In this document: piece after piece, positions 31,843 through 40,460 of the stretch
Layout: every line of letters begins with the position of its first letter
Numbering within the stretch: position 1 is the stretch's first letter
From: Paenibacillus lacisoli
GTDB lineage: Bacteria; Bacillota; Bacilli; Paenibacillales; Paenibacillaceae
DNA length: 64,000 bases
NCBI RefSeq assembly: GCF_030580655.1
Contig: NZ_JAUQTB010000001.1
Span: 248,001-312,000, forward strand
Reading direction: 5' to 3'
The notes under the pieces: generated by a model
The model's database searches: none
Told to the model about the DNA's origin: nothing
The model's input: only the letters and a program-made list of their open reading frames with translations
Made by a program: the position numbers and the translations under genes

Positions 31843-33234
31843 ATGGTGACGGATGTGGCTGCTCCAACCAAGTCATCTAAAGTTCAGCAGCAAACCTATA
31901 ACTCCGCCGATGCACAGGCCTGGAAAGCCCAAATGCTGCGGCTGCCTTACCGGTCTTATTTATATTCTTATCCACATAAGACCGCTTACCGCGAGTTTCC
32001 GTCTCCGCTGCCGCTTCGGGAATTATGGGCTTCAGAACCCGCGGAGAGCTTCTTTTTGTACATGCATATTCCGTTCTGCGGTGCTCGCTGCGGCTTCTGT
32101 AATCTCTTCACACTGCCAGACAAAAGGGCGAATGTCCATGAACAATATGTAGACGCACTGGAACGCCAGGCACGGCAGTGGGGCCCGGTGACTTCACACA
32201 AGCCGTATGCCCGCTTCGCGATCGGTGGAGGCACTCCTACCCTGCTGCCCGCACGCCAGCTGAAGAGGCTGTTCGACATCGCTGTCAAGGATATGAAGGT
32301 AGACCTGCAGCAGGTATCTATCTCCGTAGAGACGTCGCCCGAGACGATTACAAAGGAAAAACTGGCTATTCTTCGAGACCACCGTGTGGACCGTGTCAGT
32401 ATGGGCATCCAAAGCTTTGTAGCTGAAGAGTCTGCTGCCATATTCCGTCCGCAGGACCCGGCTGAGGTATACCGGGCACTGGACAAGCTGACCAAGAATC
32501 GTTTTCCCATACTCAACCTTGACTTGATCTACGGCCTTCCCGGACAAACCGAGGATACCTGGATGTATTCGCTGCAGGAAGCGCTCCGTTTTGATCCAGA
32601 GGAGATTTTCCTTTATCCGCTCTATACAAGAGAGCATACCATTGTGAAGCCGGACGATATCCGGCAGCATGGTGAGGATCAGCGGCTGGCTTATTATACA
32701 TTGGCACGTGATTATCTGATTGGCAGAGGTTATGTCCAATCGTCCATGCGGCGGTTCGCCAAGGCTGGTACAACCAGTATGAAGCAGCTGCTGGACTACA
32801 GCTGTCAGGAGGAGGGAATGGTCGGTCTGGGCTGCGGCGCCCGCTCCTATACAAGACACGTTCACTATGCTTCCCGATATGGTGTCAGCCGCCAGGCCAC
32901 GGCTAGCATCATTGCCGACTATGTGGCCGCTGACGATTATTCAACGGCCGATTACGGTTTTGTTTTGGGGCCCGACGAGCAAAAGCGGCGTTTCATCCTT
33001 AAAGCGCTGCTCCACCGGGAAGGATTGCGCCTCGCCGACTATCATCAGCGCTTCGGGAGCCTTCCTGCAGATGATTATCCAGAGCTGAATCTGCCCCTGC
33101 TGAGCGGGATGGCTTATGAAAAGGATGGAACGATGTATCTGAGTGATGAGGGTCTTTCCTGCTCGGATGCGATCGGAGACTGGCTCATATCAGCAGAGGT
33201 GCGTGAGCGCATGGAAGGATTTGTTCTTGCATGA
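31843..33234 (+). CDS. STM4012-family radical SAM protein (HemW-like)
   Basis: A 463-residue radical SAM enzyme of the coproporphyrinogen dehydrogenase (HemW/HemN) branch. The cluster ligands are in MHIPFCGARCGFCNLFT (C-x3-C-x2-C), followed by FAIGGGTPTLL, VSISVETSPETI, RVSMGIQSF and NLDLIYGLPGQTEDTW. The long C-terminal part includes a HemN-type region. It cleaves SAM to a radical, but this family has no known substrate. A second start at GTG 31855 has a better GAGAGG distance than the ATG at 31843. It overlaps STM4011 by 4 bp. Confidence 0.85.
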   Translation: MVTDVAAPTKSSKVQQQTYNSADAQAWKAQMLRLPYRSYLYSYPHKTAYREFPSPLPLRELWASEPAESFFLYMHIPFCGARCGFCNLFTLPDKRANVHEQYVDALERQARQWGPVTSHKPYARFAIGGGTPTLLPARQLKRLFDIAVKDMKVDLQQVSISVETSPETITKEKLAILRDHRVDRVSMGIQSFVAEESAAIFRPQDPAEVYRALDKLTKNRFPILNLDLIYGLPGQTEDTWMYSLQEALRFDPEEIFLYPLYTREHTIVKPDDIRQHGEDQRLAYYTLARDYLIGRGYVQSSMRRFAKAGTTSMKQLLDYSCQEEGMVGLGCGARSYTRHVHYASRYGVSRQATASIIADYVAADDYSTADYGFVLGPDEQKRRFILKALLHREGLRLADYHQRFGSLPADDYPELNLPLLSGMAYEKDGTMYLSDEGLSCSDAIGDWLISAEVRERMEGFVLA

Positions 33235-34085
33235 AGGCGGTCATCTATTATCGCGGGTCATTAACATCCTGCAACTATGACTGTCCCTACTGCCCCTTCG
33301 GTAAACGCAGAGACAGTACGGCCACCCTTGCGCAGGATCAGAAGCATCTCGAGCGGTTTGTGGAATGGGTCCGTGAGCAGGCTGCAGAGAAACATCAGCT
33401 GTCCATTTTTTTCAATCCATATGGGGAGGCTCTCATTCACCGCTGGTACCGTCATGCCCTGGCCGAGCTCAGTTCGATGGACCATGTAGAGAAAATCGCT
33501 ATTCAGACCAATCTCTCCGCTAGACTGGATTTCGTGGACCAGTTGAAGAATCACAAGGTGACGTTCTGGGCCAGCTATCATCCGGGACAGGTGCAGCCAA
33601 CATCCTTTCTGCAGCAGTGTCAGTTTTTGTATGAGCGGGGCGTTTCGTTTACCGTGGGAAGTGTAGGCGTTCATTCTGCTTTTGCAGCCATTACGGAGCT
33701 GCGGGCCAACCTCCCGAAAGACGTTTATGTATGGGTAAATGCTTATAAGGATAAACCGGACTACTATTCGGATAAGGACATTGAATTCCTTAAGAGCATC
33801 GACCCTTTGTTCGGACTGAACCTCATGGATTATGACAGTCAGGGCAAGTCCTGTATGGCAGGTGTGAATGTTTTTTATGTTCAAGCCTCCGGACGGGTAA
33901 AGCGCTGTTACAAGGATCGAGCGGTCATCGGGGATCTGTATCGGGATGGCCTGGTGAAGCTGTCGCAGAAACGTTCCTGCCGAATGAATACGTGTGACTG
34001 CTATATTGGTTACATCCATCTGCCTGAGCTTGAATTGGAGAACGTCTACGGCAGCGGTCTGCTGGAGCGCAATCCCCGGCTCTAG
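33231..34085 (+). CDS. STM4011-family radical SAM protein
   Basis: A 284-residue radical SAM protein. Ligands are in SCNYDCPYCPFG (C-x3-C-x2-C) at residues 13-24. A cluster of cysteines near the end (KSCMAGVNVF, VKRCYKD, RSCRMNTCDCY) resembles a SPASM-type or auxiliary iron-sulfur site, as in peptide-modifying enzymes. ATGA overlap with STM4012 shows coupling. It closes the five-gene cluster before a terminator. Two radical SAM enzymes plus an ATP-grasp protein suggest stepwise modification of a peptide or other scaffold, which is inference. Confidence 0.82.
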   Translation: MKAVIYYRGSLTSCNYDCPYCPFGKRRDSTATLAQDQKHLERFVEWVREQAAEKHQLSIFFNPYGEALIHRWYRHALAELSSMDHVEKIAIQTNLSARLDFVDQLKNHKVTFWASYHPGQVQPTSFLQQCQFLYERGVSFTVGSVGVHSAFAAITELRANLPKDVYVWVNAYKDKPDYYSDKDIEFLKSIDPLFGLNLMDYDSQGKSCMAGVNVFYVQASGRVKRCYKDRAVIGDLYRDGLVKLSQKRSCRMNTCDCYIGYIHLPELELENVYGSGLLERNPRL

Positions 34086-34115
34086 ACACAGACGATAACA
34101 ACAATAACAGCAAAT

Positions 34116-34156
34116 GCCTTACTCTCCTTCCTGACGGGGCGAGAGTAAGGCTTTAT
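34116..34156 (+). terminator. Terminator of the STM cluster
   Basis: GCCTTACTCTC pairs perfectly with GAGAGTAAGGC around a 14-nt loop, then TTTATTTTA follows. It is about 30 bases after the STM4011 stop. Confidence 0.88.
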
Positions 34157-34176
34157 TTTAATAGACATACCGTTAT

Positions 34177-34458
34177 TTAACGGCTGGCTTTCACCTTGAG
34201 ACCGACATCATCCTGCAAGCGATTCATCATTTTCGTAGAATCGAATAAAAACAAAACATAAGATTGCTTATGAGTACGGATTACAATTCGCTCCGAGGTT
34301 CCCGATGGCAGCCCGATCCGGACCGCAGCTGGGTCTGTCCCTGCGTAGGTATCATCCAGATAGATTTCGGTAATATCTGCAATTGGTATTATCGTCTTGG
34401 ATAGCTGCCAGCGGATGATTAATTGATCTTCGACCTTTTTCACTTGTATCCCTATCAT
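34177..34458 (-). CDS. SunI/YnzG-family protein (sublancin-immunity-like)
   Basis: A 93-residue protein of the SunI/YnzG family. The pattern IRWQLSKTIIPIADITEIYLDDTYAG followed by VRIGLPSGTSERIVIRTHKQSYVLF is the pleckstrin-like core of this family. B. subtilis SunI protects the producer from the bacteriocin sublancin, but most relatives have no known role. Its ATG overlaps the stop of the upstream reading frame by 4 bp. It converges with the STM4011-4015 cluster. Confidence 0.75.
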   Translation of the reverse strand: MIGIQVKKVEDQLIIRWQLSKTIIPIADITEIYLDDTYAGTDPAAVRIGLPSGTSERIVIRTHKQSYVLFLFDSTKMMNRLQDDVGLKVKASR

Positions 34459-34921
34459 CTTCCTCTCCCCTCACTCTTTATAAAAGCTGTCGTTTCTGGG
34501 CTGTACTTCTTCTTCCATACCCCCAGCCAGTCTGCATAAGTCATATCCTGAACTTCTTCCAATGTCCTGCCTTCGATAGAATATACACTACCCAATAATC
34601 CCTCCAGGTCAGGAAATGAAGTCCCCCCAATGACTTGGCCTTTGCTCACCATGATGTTAAGCTGTGTTGCTGTATGGTACTTTTTCTCCAAGGGATGACC
34701 TTTAACAATAAACCTGTAATAGTCAATGTTTTGACCAAAATAACGATCCGGCGGAACTTGCTGAACGGTCCAAGTCTGCATGTGCTTCTCACAAAAACTT
34801 TGGCCGCAGATTCATCCGATGTCTTCGCAGGTTGTATTGTTGTGCTATAGGCTCCTAGAAGGAGACAGATCATCAACAGGCATGTCAGCCAGAGAATCCT
34901 GTAACGAAGTTTATATATCAC
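34455..34921 (-). pseudogene. Frameshifted secreted or membrane-anchored protein gene
   Basis: Two overlapping frames seem to be one gene. The first (from 34921) starts with a basic, hydrophobic signal-like segment (RILWLTCLLMICLLLGAYS) and reads into a frame with no similarity. The second (to 34455) continues with QTWTVQQVPPDRYFGQN and YRFIVKGHPLEKKYHTATQ and ends at SunI. Adding one T to the run of five T at 34793-34797 would join them as AAKVFCEKHMQTWTV. The lipobox-like site reads LLGAYS, one base from LLGACS. It may be a true pseudogene or a sequencing error. The function is unknown. Confidence 0.6.
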
Positions 34922-34978
34922 CTTCCCCTCCCCTGGATGAATATCATTTCTTATACAGAATATAACATAAAATTTACC

Positions 34979-35098
34979 TTAATTTTCATTATCCCCACGA
35001 ATCCGATCCAGCTCTGTTCGGATTGCGGAATGAACAAGTTTTACGGAGAAACGGATCGTCATCATCAGAATACCCATTGCAGGCAGCAGCTTTTTCAT
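34979..35098 (-). CDS. Possible 39-residue small membrane-type protein
   Basis: The ORF reads MKKLLPAMGILMMTIRFSV and continues KLVHSAIRTELDRIRGDNEN. A basic start, a hydrophobic middle and a charged tail make it look like a real small protein. GGGAGG lies 13 nt upstream, rather far. It is upstream of the frameshifted gene on the same strand and downstream of a terminator. Confidence 0.4.
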   Translation of the reverse strand: MKKLLPAMGILMMTIRFSVKLVHSAIRTELDRIRGDNEN

Positions 35099-35167
35099 CG
35101 GTAAAGGCTGACCTCCCGCTATTTTACTCTTACTCTTCTTAAATGCCGATCCATTCCTGTTTGCTGC

Positions 35168-35195
35168 AAAAAAAATAGGCCGCTATAAGCGGCCT
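35168..35195 (-). terminator. Intrinsic terminator downstream of tyrA
   Basis: AGGCCGC pairs with GCGGCCT around a 5-nt loop, followed on the minus strand by eight T. It probably ends the aro-trp-his-tyr transcript about 260 bases after tyrA. Confidence 0.88.
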
Positions 35196-35454
35196 TGTCG
35201 TTCATTTTCAGAACAACCAGTTATTGGATAGGAGTGGAGAGAAACCATACTGTACTTTTATTATATGTATCCGTTTTCATTTTGTCAATATGTTTTTAAA
35301 GCGTTTTCTTTTTTGTGCAGGAAATTCGCATCTATCAAACCCAGTGATGATCACAGGACTCCCTTGAAGCTGGCTGCTCCTTCAGTGTCCATCACTTCTA
35401 ATCCGAAACCGGCGTCTGGATAGGATGCAAATTGTCCTCTCGAAAATTATTTAA
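35196..35454. other. Non-coding stretch between tyrA and its terminator
   Basis: AT-rich in the distal half and normal in composition near tyrA. A 26-codon frame after tyrA has no start or ribosome site. I see no gene or known RNA. Confidence 0.4.
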
Positions 35455-36549
35455 TTACTTCACGACAGATACATTATAGTTCATGGATTCCAGCTGAGCC
35501 TTCGCCTTCTCCATCATGTCTTCATTCCGGAACGATAAGCGCAGGATGCCAGGCACATCCTCACGGCTCTCGATAATCTGCATATTGCTCAGGTTGATCC
35601 CCCTGCTGCCAAGCTCCGTGGCGATCCGGCCAATAATCCCGGGTGTATCCGGTACGTCCATGTAAAGATCATATAACTGGGTAATCATGCCTTTACGACG
35701 TTCCGGCAGCTCACTGCGGAAAGCACCTGCCCCGGCAAAAGCCTGTTCAATTGCCAGGCCGTCCCTGTCTTCAAGAATCCGGGTAAAGCCGGTAATCTGC
35801 TCGTCCCATTCTTTCAGCAGGTTCAGCAGCACATCACGGTTGCTGAGTAGGATATCGCGCCAAACGACGGGATCACTGGACGCAATACGGGTAATGTCCC
35901 GGAAGCCGCCGGCCGCCAAGAGCTGGTACAGCGGATTCTGCTCATTCAGTCCCCGCACCTGATTCACTAATGCAACCGCAATGATATGCGGGAGATGGCT
36001 GATGGCGCCAACAATGTCATCATGGGCGGACGGTTCCACCCTTACCACCTGGGCTCTGGTGTGCTCCAGCAGGGTTGCCAGTGAGTTGTAGACTTCTTCA
36101 GGTGTTTCCTCCGATGGAGTCAGCACATAATACGCGTTTTCGAACAGCAGCGCCGTTGCTGCTGCAACACCTGCTCGCTCTGAACCCGCCATCGGGTGTC
36201 CGCCGATAAAATACACACCCTTCCAATCCAGCTGGGCGGCAAACGCCGCGATCGATGCCTTGGTGCTGCCAACATCAGATACAATACAGCCCGGCTTCAG
36301 CGGTAAGCAGCTGAGTTCCTCCATATAGTGTTCAATCTTGCCGACAGGCACGGACACAAAGATAAAGTCCGCATCCAGTACAGCTTCCTCAAGTGATAAA
36401 GTCGCGGCATCCACGACGCCGCGACTCAGCATATCTTCAATCAACTGGGGTTGATGGGCAAAGCCCGTTACCGTGATTCCCGGCTTTCCCTTAAAGCAAA
36501 GGGCCAGAGAACCACCGATCAACCCGACGCCGATAACTGCTATTTTCAT
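35455..36549 (-). CDS. tyrA: Prephenate dehydrogenase with C-terminal ACT domain
   Basis: A 364-residue TyrA. The N-terminal NAD domain has MKIAVIGVGLIGGSLALCF and DADFIFVSVPVGKIEHYM; the catalytic core includes VGSTKASI, GGHPMAGSERAGVAAA and GAISHLPHIIAVALVNQV. The last 75 residues (DVPDTPGIIGRIATELGSRGINLSNMQI) form an ACT domain, which likely binds tyrosine for feedback. It makes 4-hydroxyphenylpyruvate for tyrosine. ATG at 36549 is chosen at the Rossmann start. It follows hisC as in B. subtilis. Confidence 0.95.
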   Translation of the reverse strand: MKIAVIGVGLIGGSLALCFKGKPGITVTGFAHQPQLIEDMLSRGVVDAATLSLEEAVLDADFIFVSVPVGKIEHYMEELSCLPLKPGCIVSDVGSTKASIAAFAAQLDWKGVYFIGGHPMAGSERAGVAAATALLFENAYYVLTPSEETPEEVYNSLATLLEHTRAQVVRVEPSAHDDIVGAISHLPHIIAVALVNQVRGLNEQNPLYQLLAAGGFRDITRIASSDPVVWRDILLSNRDVLLNLLKEWDEQITGFTRILEDRDGLAIEQAFAGAGAFRSELPERRKGMITQLYDLYMDVPDTPGIIGRIATELGSRGINLSNMQIIESREDVPGILRLSFRNEDMMEKAKAQLESMNYNVSVVK

Positions 36550-36591
36550 GACTAAGGGTCCTCGCTTCATTGGTGTAGATTTTACCCCAGA

Positions 36592-37689
36592 TTATACCTG
36601 GGCCGTCTCCGCGCCAAGCACCTGCTTGAGGGCGCTAAGGAAAACCCGGTTTTGTTCTTCTGATCCTACAGTTACCCGTATATATTCAGGGTACTTGCTG
36701 AATCCTGGACGTACGATGACTCCTTTTTGCAGCAGCTCATCGAACACTTCGCGGGAAGCTCTGCCGACATCTACCATAATGAAGTTGCCATGCGCCGGGA
36801 ATGAGAACAATCCCATTGCTCTAAACTCTTCCTGCAGGAAGACAATTCCTTTGGCATTCTTCTCACGGCAGTCCCGGACATAGTCCTGATCTGCAATGGC
36901 CGCTCTTGCAGCAGCCTGACCAAAACGGGAGGTATTAAACGGTTCCCGTACTTTATTGATCAGAGAGATCACAGATGCAGAGGCTAGGCCGTAACCGATA
37001 CGCAAGGAAGCCAGGCCGTAAATTTTGGAGAAGGTGCGCAGGATAACCACATTCTCGTTATCCTGCAGCAGACGAACACTGTCAGGGAACGAAGGATCTG
37101 TCACATATTCCACATAAGCCTCATCAATGACCACCATTACATGCTTTGGAACGCGGCTGACAAAAGAGGACAGCTCTGCTTCGTTAACGATGGTCCCTGT
37201 CGGGTTGTTCGGATTACAGATCCATATTACTTTTGTACGGTCTGTAATTGCTGCGAGCATGGCTTCCAAGTCGTGCGTGCCGTCCTTTAGAGGTACCTCA
37301 ATGGAGACAGCCCCTTCAATATCAGCATTGCTCTTGTACACAGAGAATGTCTGATCCGCCATGATAGTCTCATCGCCTGGAAGGAAAAAGGCCCGGGTAA
37401 TCAGGGCAATGATCTCATCCGAGCCACAGCCGAAAATCACCTGATCGCGGTTCACACCAACGTGACGCGCCACATCTGCCGTCAGATCCGCAGCGCTGCC
37501 ATCCGGATAGATGCTAATATTCTCCAGCTCGGACTGGATCGCCCGATGTACTGCAGGAGAGCTGCCGTACGGATTTTCGTTAGACGCCAGCTTGACAACC
37601 TCGCTGAGTCCCAGTTCACGTTTCACTTCTTCAATTGGTTTGCCCGGCTGGTACACCGGTAGATTAATGATATTACTTTTAGGCTGCAT
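36592..37689 (-). CDS. hisC: Histidinol-phosphate aminotransferase
   Basis: A 365-residue fold-type I aminotransferase. The PLP lysine is in RTFSKIYGLASLRIGYGLA; KLASNENPYGSSPAV and WICNPNNPTGTIV are typical. It serves histidine synthesis and in B. subtilis also aromatic transamination, which explains its place between trpA and tyrA. The ATG at 37689 has GGAGG 8 nt upstream. Confidence 0.95.
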   Translation of the reverse strand: MQPKSNIINLPVYQPGKPIEEVKRELGLSEVVKLASNENPYGSSPAVHRAIQSELENISIYPDGSAADLTADVARHVGVNRDQVIFGCGSDEIIALITRAFFLPGDETIMADQTFSVYKSNADIEGAVSIEVPLKDGTHDLEAMLAAITDRTKVIWICNPNNPTGTIVNEAELSSFVSRVPKHVMVVIDEAYVEYVTDPSFPDSVRLLQDNENVVILRTFSKIYGLASLRIGYGLASASVISLINKVREPFNTSRFGQAAARAAIADQDYVRDCREKNAKGIVFLQEEFRAMGLFSFPAHGNFIMVDVGRASREVFDELLQKGVIVRPGFSKYPEYIRVTVGSEEQNRVFLSALKQVLGAETAQV

Positions 37690-37719
37690 GCCATTAGCCT
37701 CCTTCAGCTCCAACGAACA

Positions 37720-38526
37720 TTATTCCTTTAATTGTGCCACAAAGCTGCGAATTTGCAAGAGGCCCTCTTCTCTCGAATCTGGATTCTGGAGCAGCGGAAT
37801 ATTCTCCTCCACCTTGCGTACAATCGCACTTCCGACAACTACCCCGTCACACATCTTGGAGAACCGCGTAACCTGCTCGCGACTAGAGATACCGAAACCA
37901 ACCGCAACCGGCACGTCTGTATGCTGCTTCACAGAAGCAATAAACTCTTCAATGCCATCATAGAAGGAAGCACGTTCGCCCGTAACGCCAAGCGAAGAGA
38001 CACAATAGACAAAACCCTGTGCCCGGCTGACGATCTTCTCAATTCGTTCTGCAGAGGTCGGCGCAACCAGCGGAATCAGGTGAACTCCTGCTTCCCGTCC
38101 GCGAAGACCGATCTCTTCTGCTTCTTCCAGCGGAAGATCAGGGATAATCATGCCGCTGATGCCATGCTGCTGCAGCAGCCCGAAGAAGGTATCGAAGCCG
38201 GTCTGCAGAATCGGGTTGTAATACGTAAACAGGATAAAAGGAACCTTAACTCCTGCTTCTCGTGCTTTGGCAGCCGTCTCAATACACGTGCGGATTGAAA
38301 TCTGCTGCTGCAGGGCGCGCTGGGAAGCACGCTGGATCACCGGGCCATCGGCTAAAGGATCGGAATAAGGGACACCGAGTTCAATGATGTCCGCACCTGC
38401 GGCTTCAAGCTGGATCAGCAGGTCGACCGTGGTTTCAAGATCCGGATCGCCTACGGTAAGAAAAGGAATAAGAGCTGTTTTATCCTCCATTTTCAAGCGG
38501 TGGAAGGTCTCATCAATCAGATTCAT
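37720..38526 (-). CDS. trpA: Tryptophan synthase alpha subunit
   Basis: A 268-residue TIM-barrel TrpA. It cleaves indole-3-glycerol phosphate to indole and glyceraldehyde 3-phosphate. The catalytic Glu and Asp lie in ADIIELGVPYSDPLADGPVIQ, and the phosphate site is near FVYCVSSLGVTG and VAVGFGISSREQV. It overlaps trpB by one base and is part of trpEDCFBA. Confidence 0.97.
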   Translation of the reverse strand: MNLIDETFHRLKMEDKTALIPFLTVGDPDLETTVDLLIQLEAAGADIIELGVPYSDPLADGPVIQRASQRALQQQISIRTCIETAAKAREAGVKVPFILFTYYNPILQTGFDTFFGLLQQHGISGMIIPDLPLEEAEEIGLRGREAGVHLIPLVAPTSAERIEKIVSRAQGFVYCVSSLGVTGERASFYDGIEEFIASVKQHTDVPVAVGFGISSREQVTRFSKMCDGVVVGSAIVRKVEENIPLLQNPDSREEGLLQIRSFVAQLKE

Positions 38527-39719
38527 TATTCGAGCCCTCCTGTATATTTCATAATCGATTCTACGTCTTTGTCCCCGCGTCCCGACAGACAGATCACGAC
38601 AATGTCATCCGCCGTAAACTGCGAAGCCATTTTGACAACCTGTGCAACAGCATGGGACGATTCCAGCGCCGGCAGGATACCTTCCGTCTGACACAGCAGC
38701 TGCAGCGCATCGAGTGCCTCCTGGTCCGTGATCGGCACGTACTTCGCTCGCTCAATGTCCTTCAGATAAGAATGCTCAGGACCTACCCCAGGATAATCCA
38801 GGCCTGCTGAGATCGAGTGTGCCGGCTGTACCTGACCGTATTCGTCCTGCAGCAGATAGCTCATGGATCCCTGGAACACGCCGTGCGTACCTTTACTCAT
38901 CGTTGCCGCATGCTGATCTGTCTCCACGCCCTTACCTGCTGCCTCAACACCGATCAGCGCTACTTCCTTATCTTCCACAAAAGGATAGAACATGCCGATC
39001 GCGTTGCTCCCCCCGCCTATAGCTGCAACGACATGATCGGGAAGGCGGCCTTCCTTCTCCAGAATCTGGCGACGTGTCTCATCCCCAATCACCCGTTGGA
39101 AATTGCGGACCATCATCGGATACGGGTGGGGACCTACGGCCGAACCGAGGATATAGAAGGTGTCATGCACATGGCTGACCCAGTAGCGCAGGGCTTCGTT
39201 GCCCGCATCCTTCAAGGTGCGCGTACCGGATACGACCGGAACAACCTCTGCACCCAGCAGTTTCATGCGAAAAACATTCAAACGCTGCCGCTCGATATCT
39301 TCCTCACCCATGAATACTTTGCACTCCAGACCCAGCAGAGCTGCTACCGTCGCAGTCGCAACCCCATGCTGGCCAGCTCCTGTCTCGGCAATAACCTTCT
39401 GCTTGCCCATGCGCTTCGCGAGCAGACCTTGTCCAAGCGCATTGTTGATCTTGTGTGCCCCTGTGTGGTTAAGATCCTCCCGTTTCAGATAGATCTTGGC
39501 CGAACCCAGATGCTTGCTGAGCCGTTCCGCATAGTAGAGCGGGGTCTCCCGTCCGGAATATTCGTGAAGCAAATATTGAAGCTCCTCGTTAAAAGCAGGA
39601 TCCTCTGCATAATGTCGGTAGGACTCTTCCAACTCGATCAATGCGTTCATTAGTGTTTCCGGTACGAACCGGCCCCCGAAGGCGCCAAAACGTCCATTCT
39701 CGTCAGGCAGCTGTGTCAT
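38526..39719 (-). CDS. trpB: Tryptophan synthase beta subunit
   Basis: A 397-residue PLP enzyme. The Schiff-base lysine is in [19 protein letters not shown]-type sequence (here [14 protein letters not shown]). It condenses indole with serine; [13 protein letters not shown] and [12 protein letters not shown] bind serine and PLP phosphate. N-terminal [16 protein letters not shown] is typical of TrpB1. It overlaps trpF by 4 bp and trpA by 1 bp. Confidence 0.98.
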   Translation of the reverse strand: MTQLPDENGRFGAFGGRFVPETLMNALIELEESYRHYAEDPAFNEELQYLLHEYSGRETPLYYAERLSKHLGSAKIYLKREDLNHTGAHKINNALGQGLLAKRMGKQKVIAETGAGQHGVATATVAALLGLECKVFMGEEDIERQRLNVFRMKLLGAEVVPVVSGTRTLKDAGNEALRYWVSHVHDTFYILGSAVGPHPYPMMVRNFQRVIGDETRRQILEKEGRLPDHVVAAIGGGSNAIGMFYPFVEDKEVALIGVEAAGKGVETDQHAATMSKGTHGVFQGSMSYLLQDEYGQVQPAHSISAGLDYPGVGPEHSYLKDIERAKYVPITDQEALDALQLLCQTEGILPALESSHAVAQVVKMASQFTADDIVVICLSGRGDKDVESIMKYTGGLE

Positions 39720-40384
39720 AACCCCTTCACCCTTTCTACGAATGCTGTAATTTTGGCTATATCCTTAACGCCATTGCTCTCGACCCCGCTGGAAACATCA
39801 ACACCATCAGGTGCATAAGATTGGACCAGCGTCTGAACGTTCTCCGGTGTCAGACCGCCAGCTGCCATCAGAGGAATGCCGGCAGAGCGGCTCCAATTCT
39901 GATAGGCTGGAATCTGATCCCAGGCAAATGTCTCGCCTGAGCCCCCTCCGTAGACCGGATCATGGGTATCCAGCAGCAAAACGTCAATATGATTCAAATA
40001 AGAGTTCAACTTCAGGGCATGGGCCTCGCTTCCGCCCGGATCCAAGGATAGCACCTTGATCACTTTAACGCCGTATTGCCGCCGCAGGTCATCACAGAAA
40101 GCCGGGCTTTCCTGTCCGTGCAGCTGTATAAAATCAAGCGGGGCCCGCTTCAGTACCTCGTCAATCTCTTCCCTCTCGGGGTTGAGAAAGACGCCGACAC
40201 TGGCCGGGCGCCCGGTGGAAGGACGGCTATGAAGCACCTCTATCAGTTCGGCTGCCTGCTCCGCAGTTACTTGACGACGGCTTTTCGCAAAGATAAAACC
40301 TGTATAATCAACTGGCATCTGTATTAGTGATTTTAGCACTTCAACGTCCTGAAGTCCACAAATTTTTACTGTTGTGCCTGTCAT
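39716..40384 (-). CDS. trpF: Phosphoribosylanthranilate isomerase
   Basis: A 222-residue TIM barrel with [15 protein letters not shown] (catalytic Cys), [29 protein letters not shown] and [16 protein letters not shown]. It makes CdRP from PRA. The ATG overlaps nothing upstream: 76 bases with a small GCATATGC hairpin separate it from trpC. It overlaps trpB by 4 bp. Confidence 0.96.
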   Translation of the reverse strand: MTGTTVKICGLQDVEVLKSLIQMPVDYTGFIFAKSRRQVTAEQAAELIEVLHSRPSTGRPASVGVFLNPEREEIDEVLKRAPLDFIQLHGQESPAFCDDLRRQYGVKVIKVLSLDPGGSEAHALKLNSYLNHIDVLLLDTHDPVYGGGSGETFAWDQIPAYQNWSRSAGIPLMAAGGLTPENVQTLVQSYAPDGVDVSSGVESNGVKDIAKITAFVERVKGL

Positions 40385-40460
40385 GCTGATGCTCCTTTAT
40401 TTATGAAGGTTAGGTTCCGAGTGTCTGCATATGCCCGTGCATATGCTGCATATCAGCGAA

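Noticed and set aside
35330-35440. 26-codon frame just after tyrA
   Set aside because: No usable start codon with a ribosome site; likely chance.
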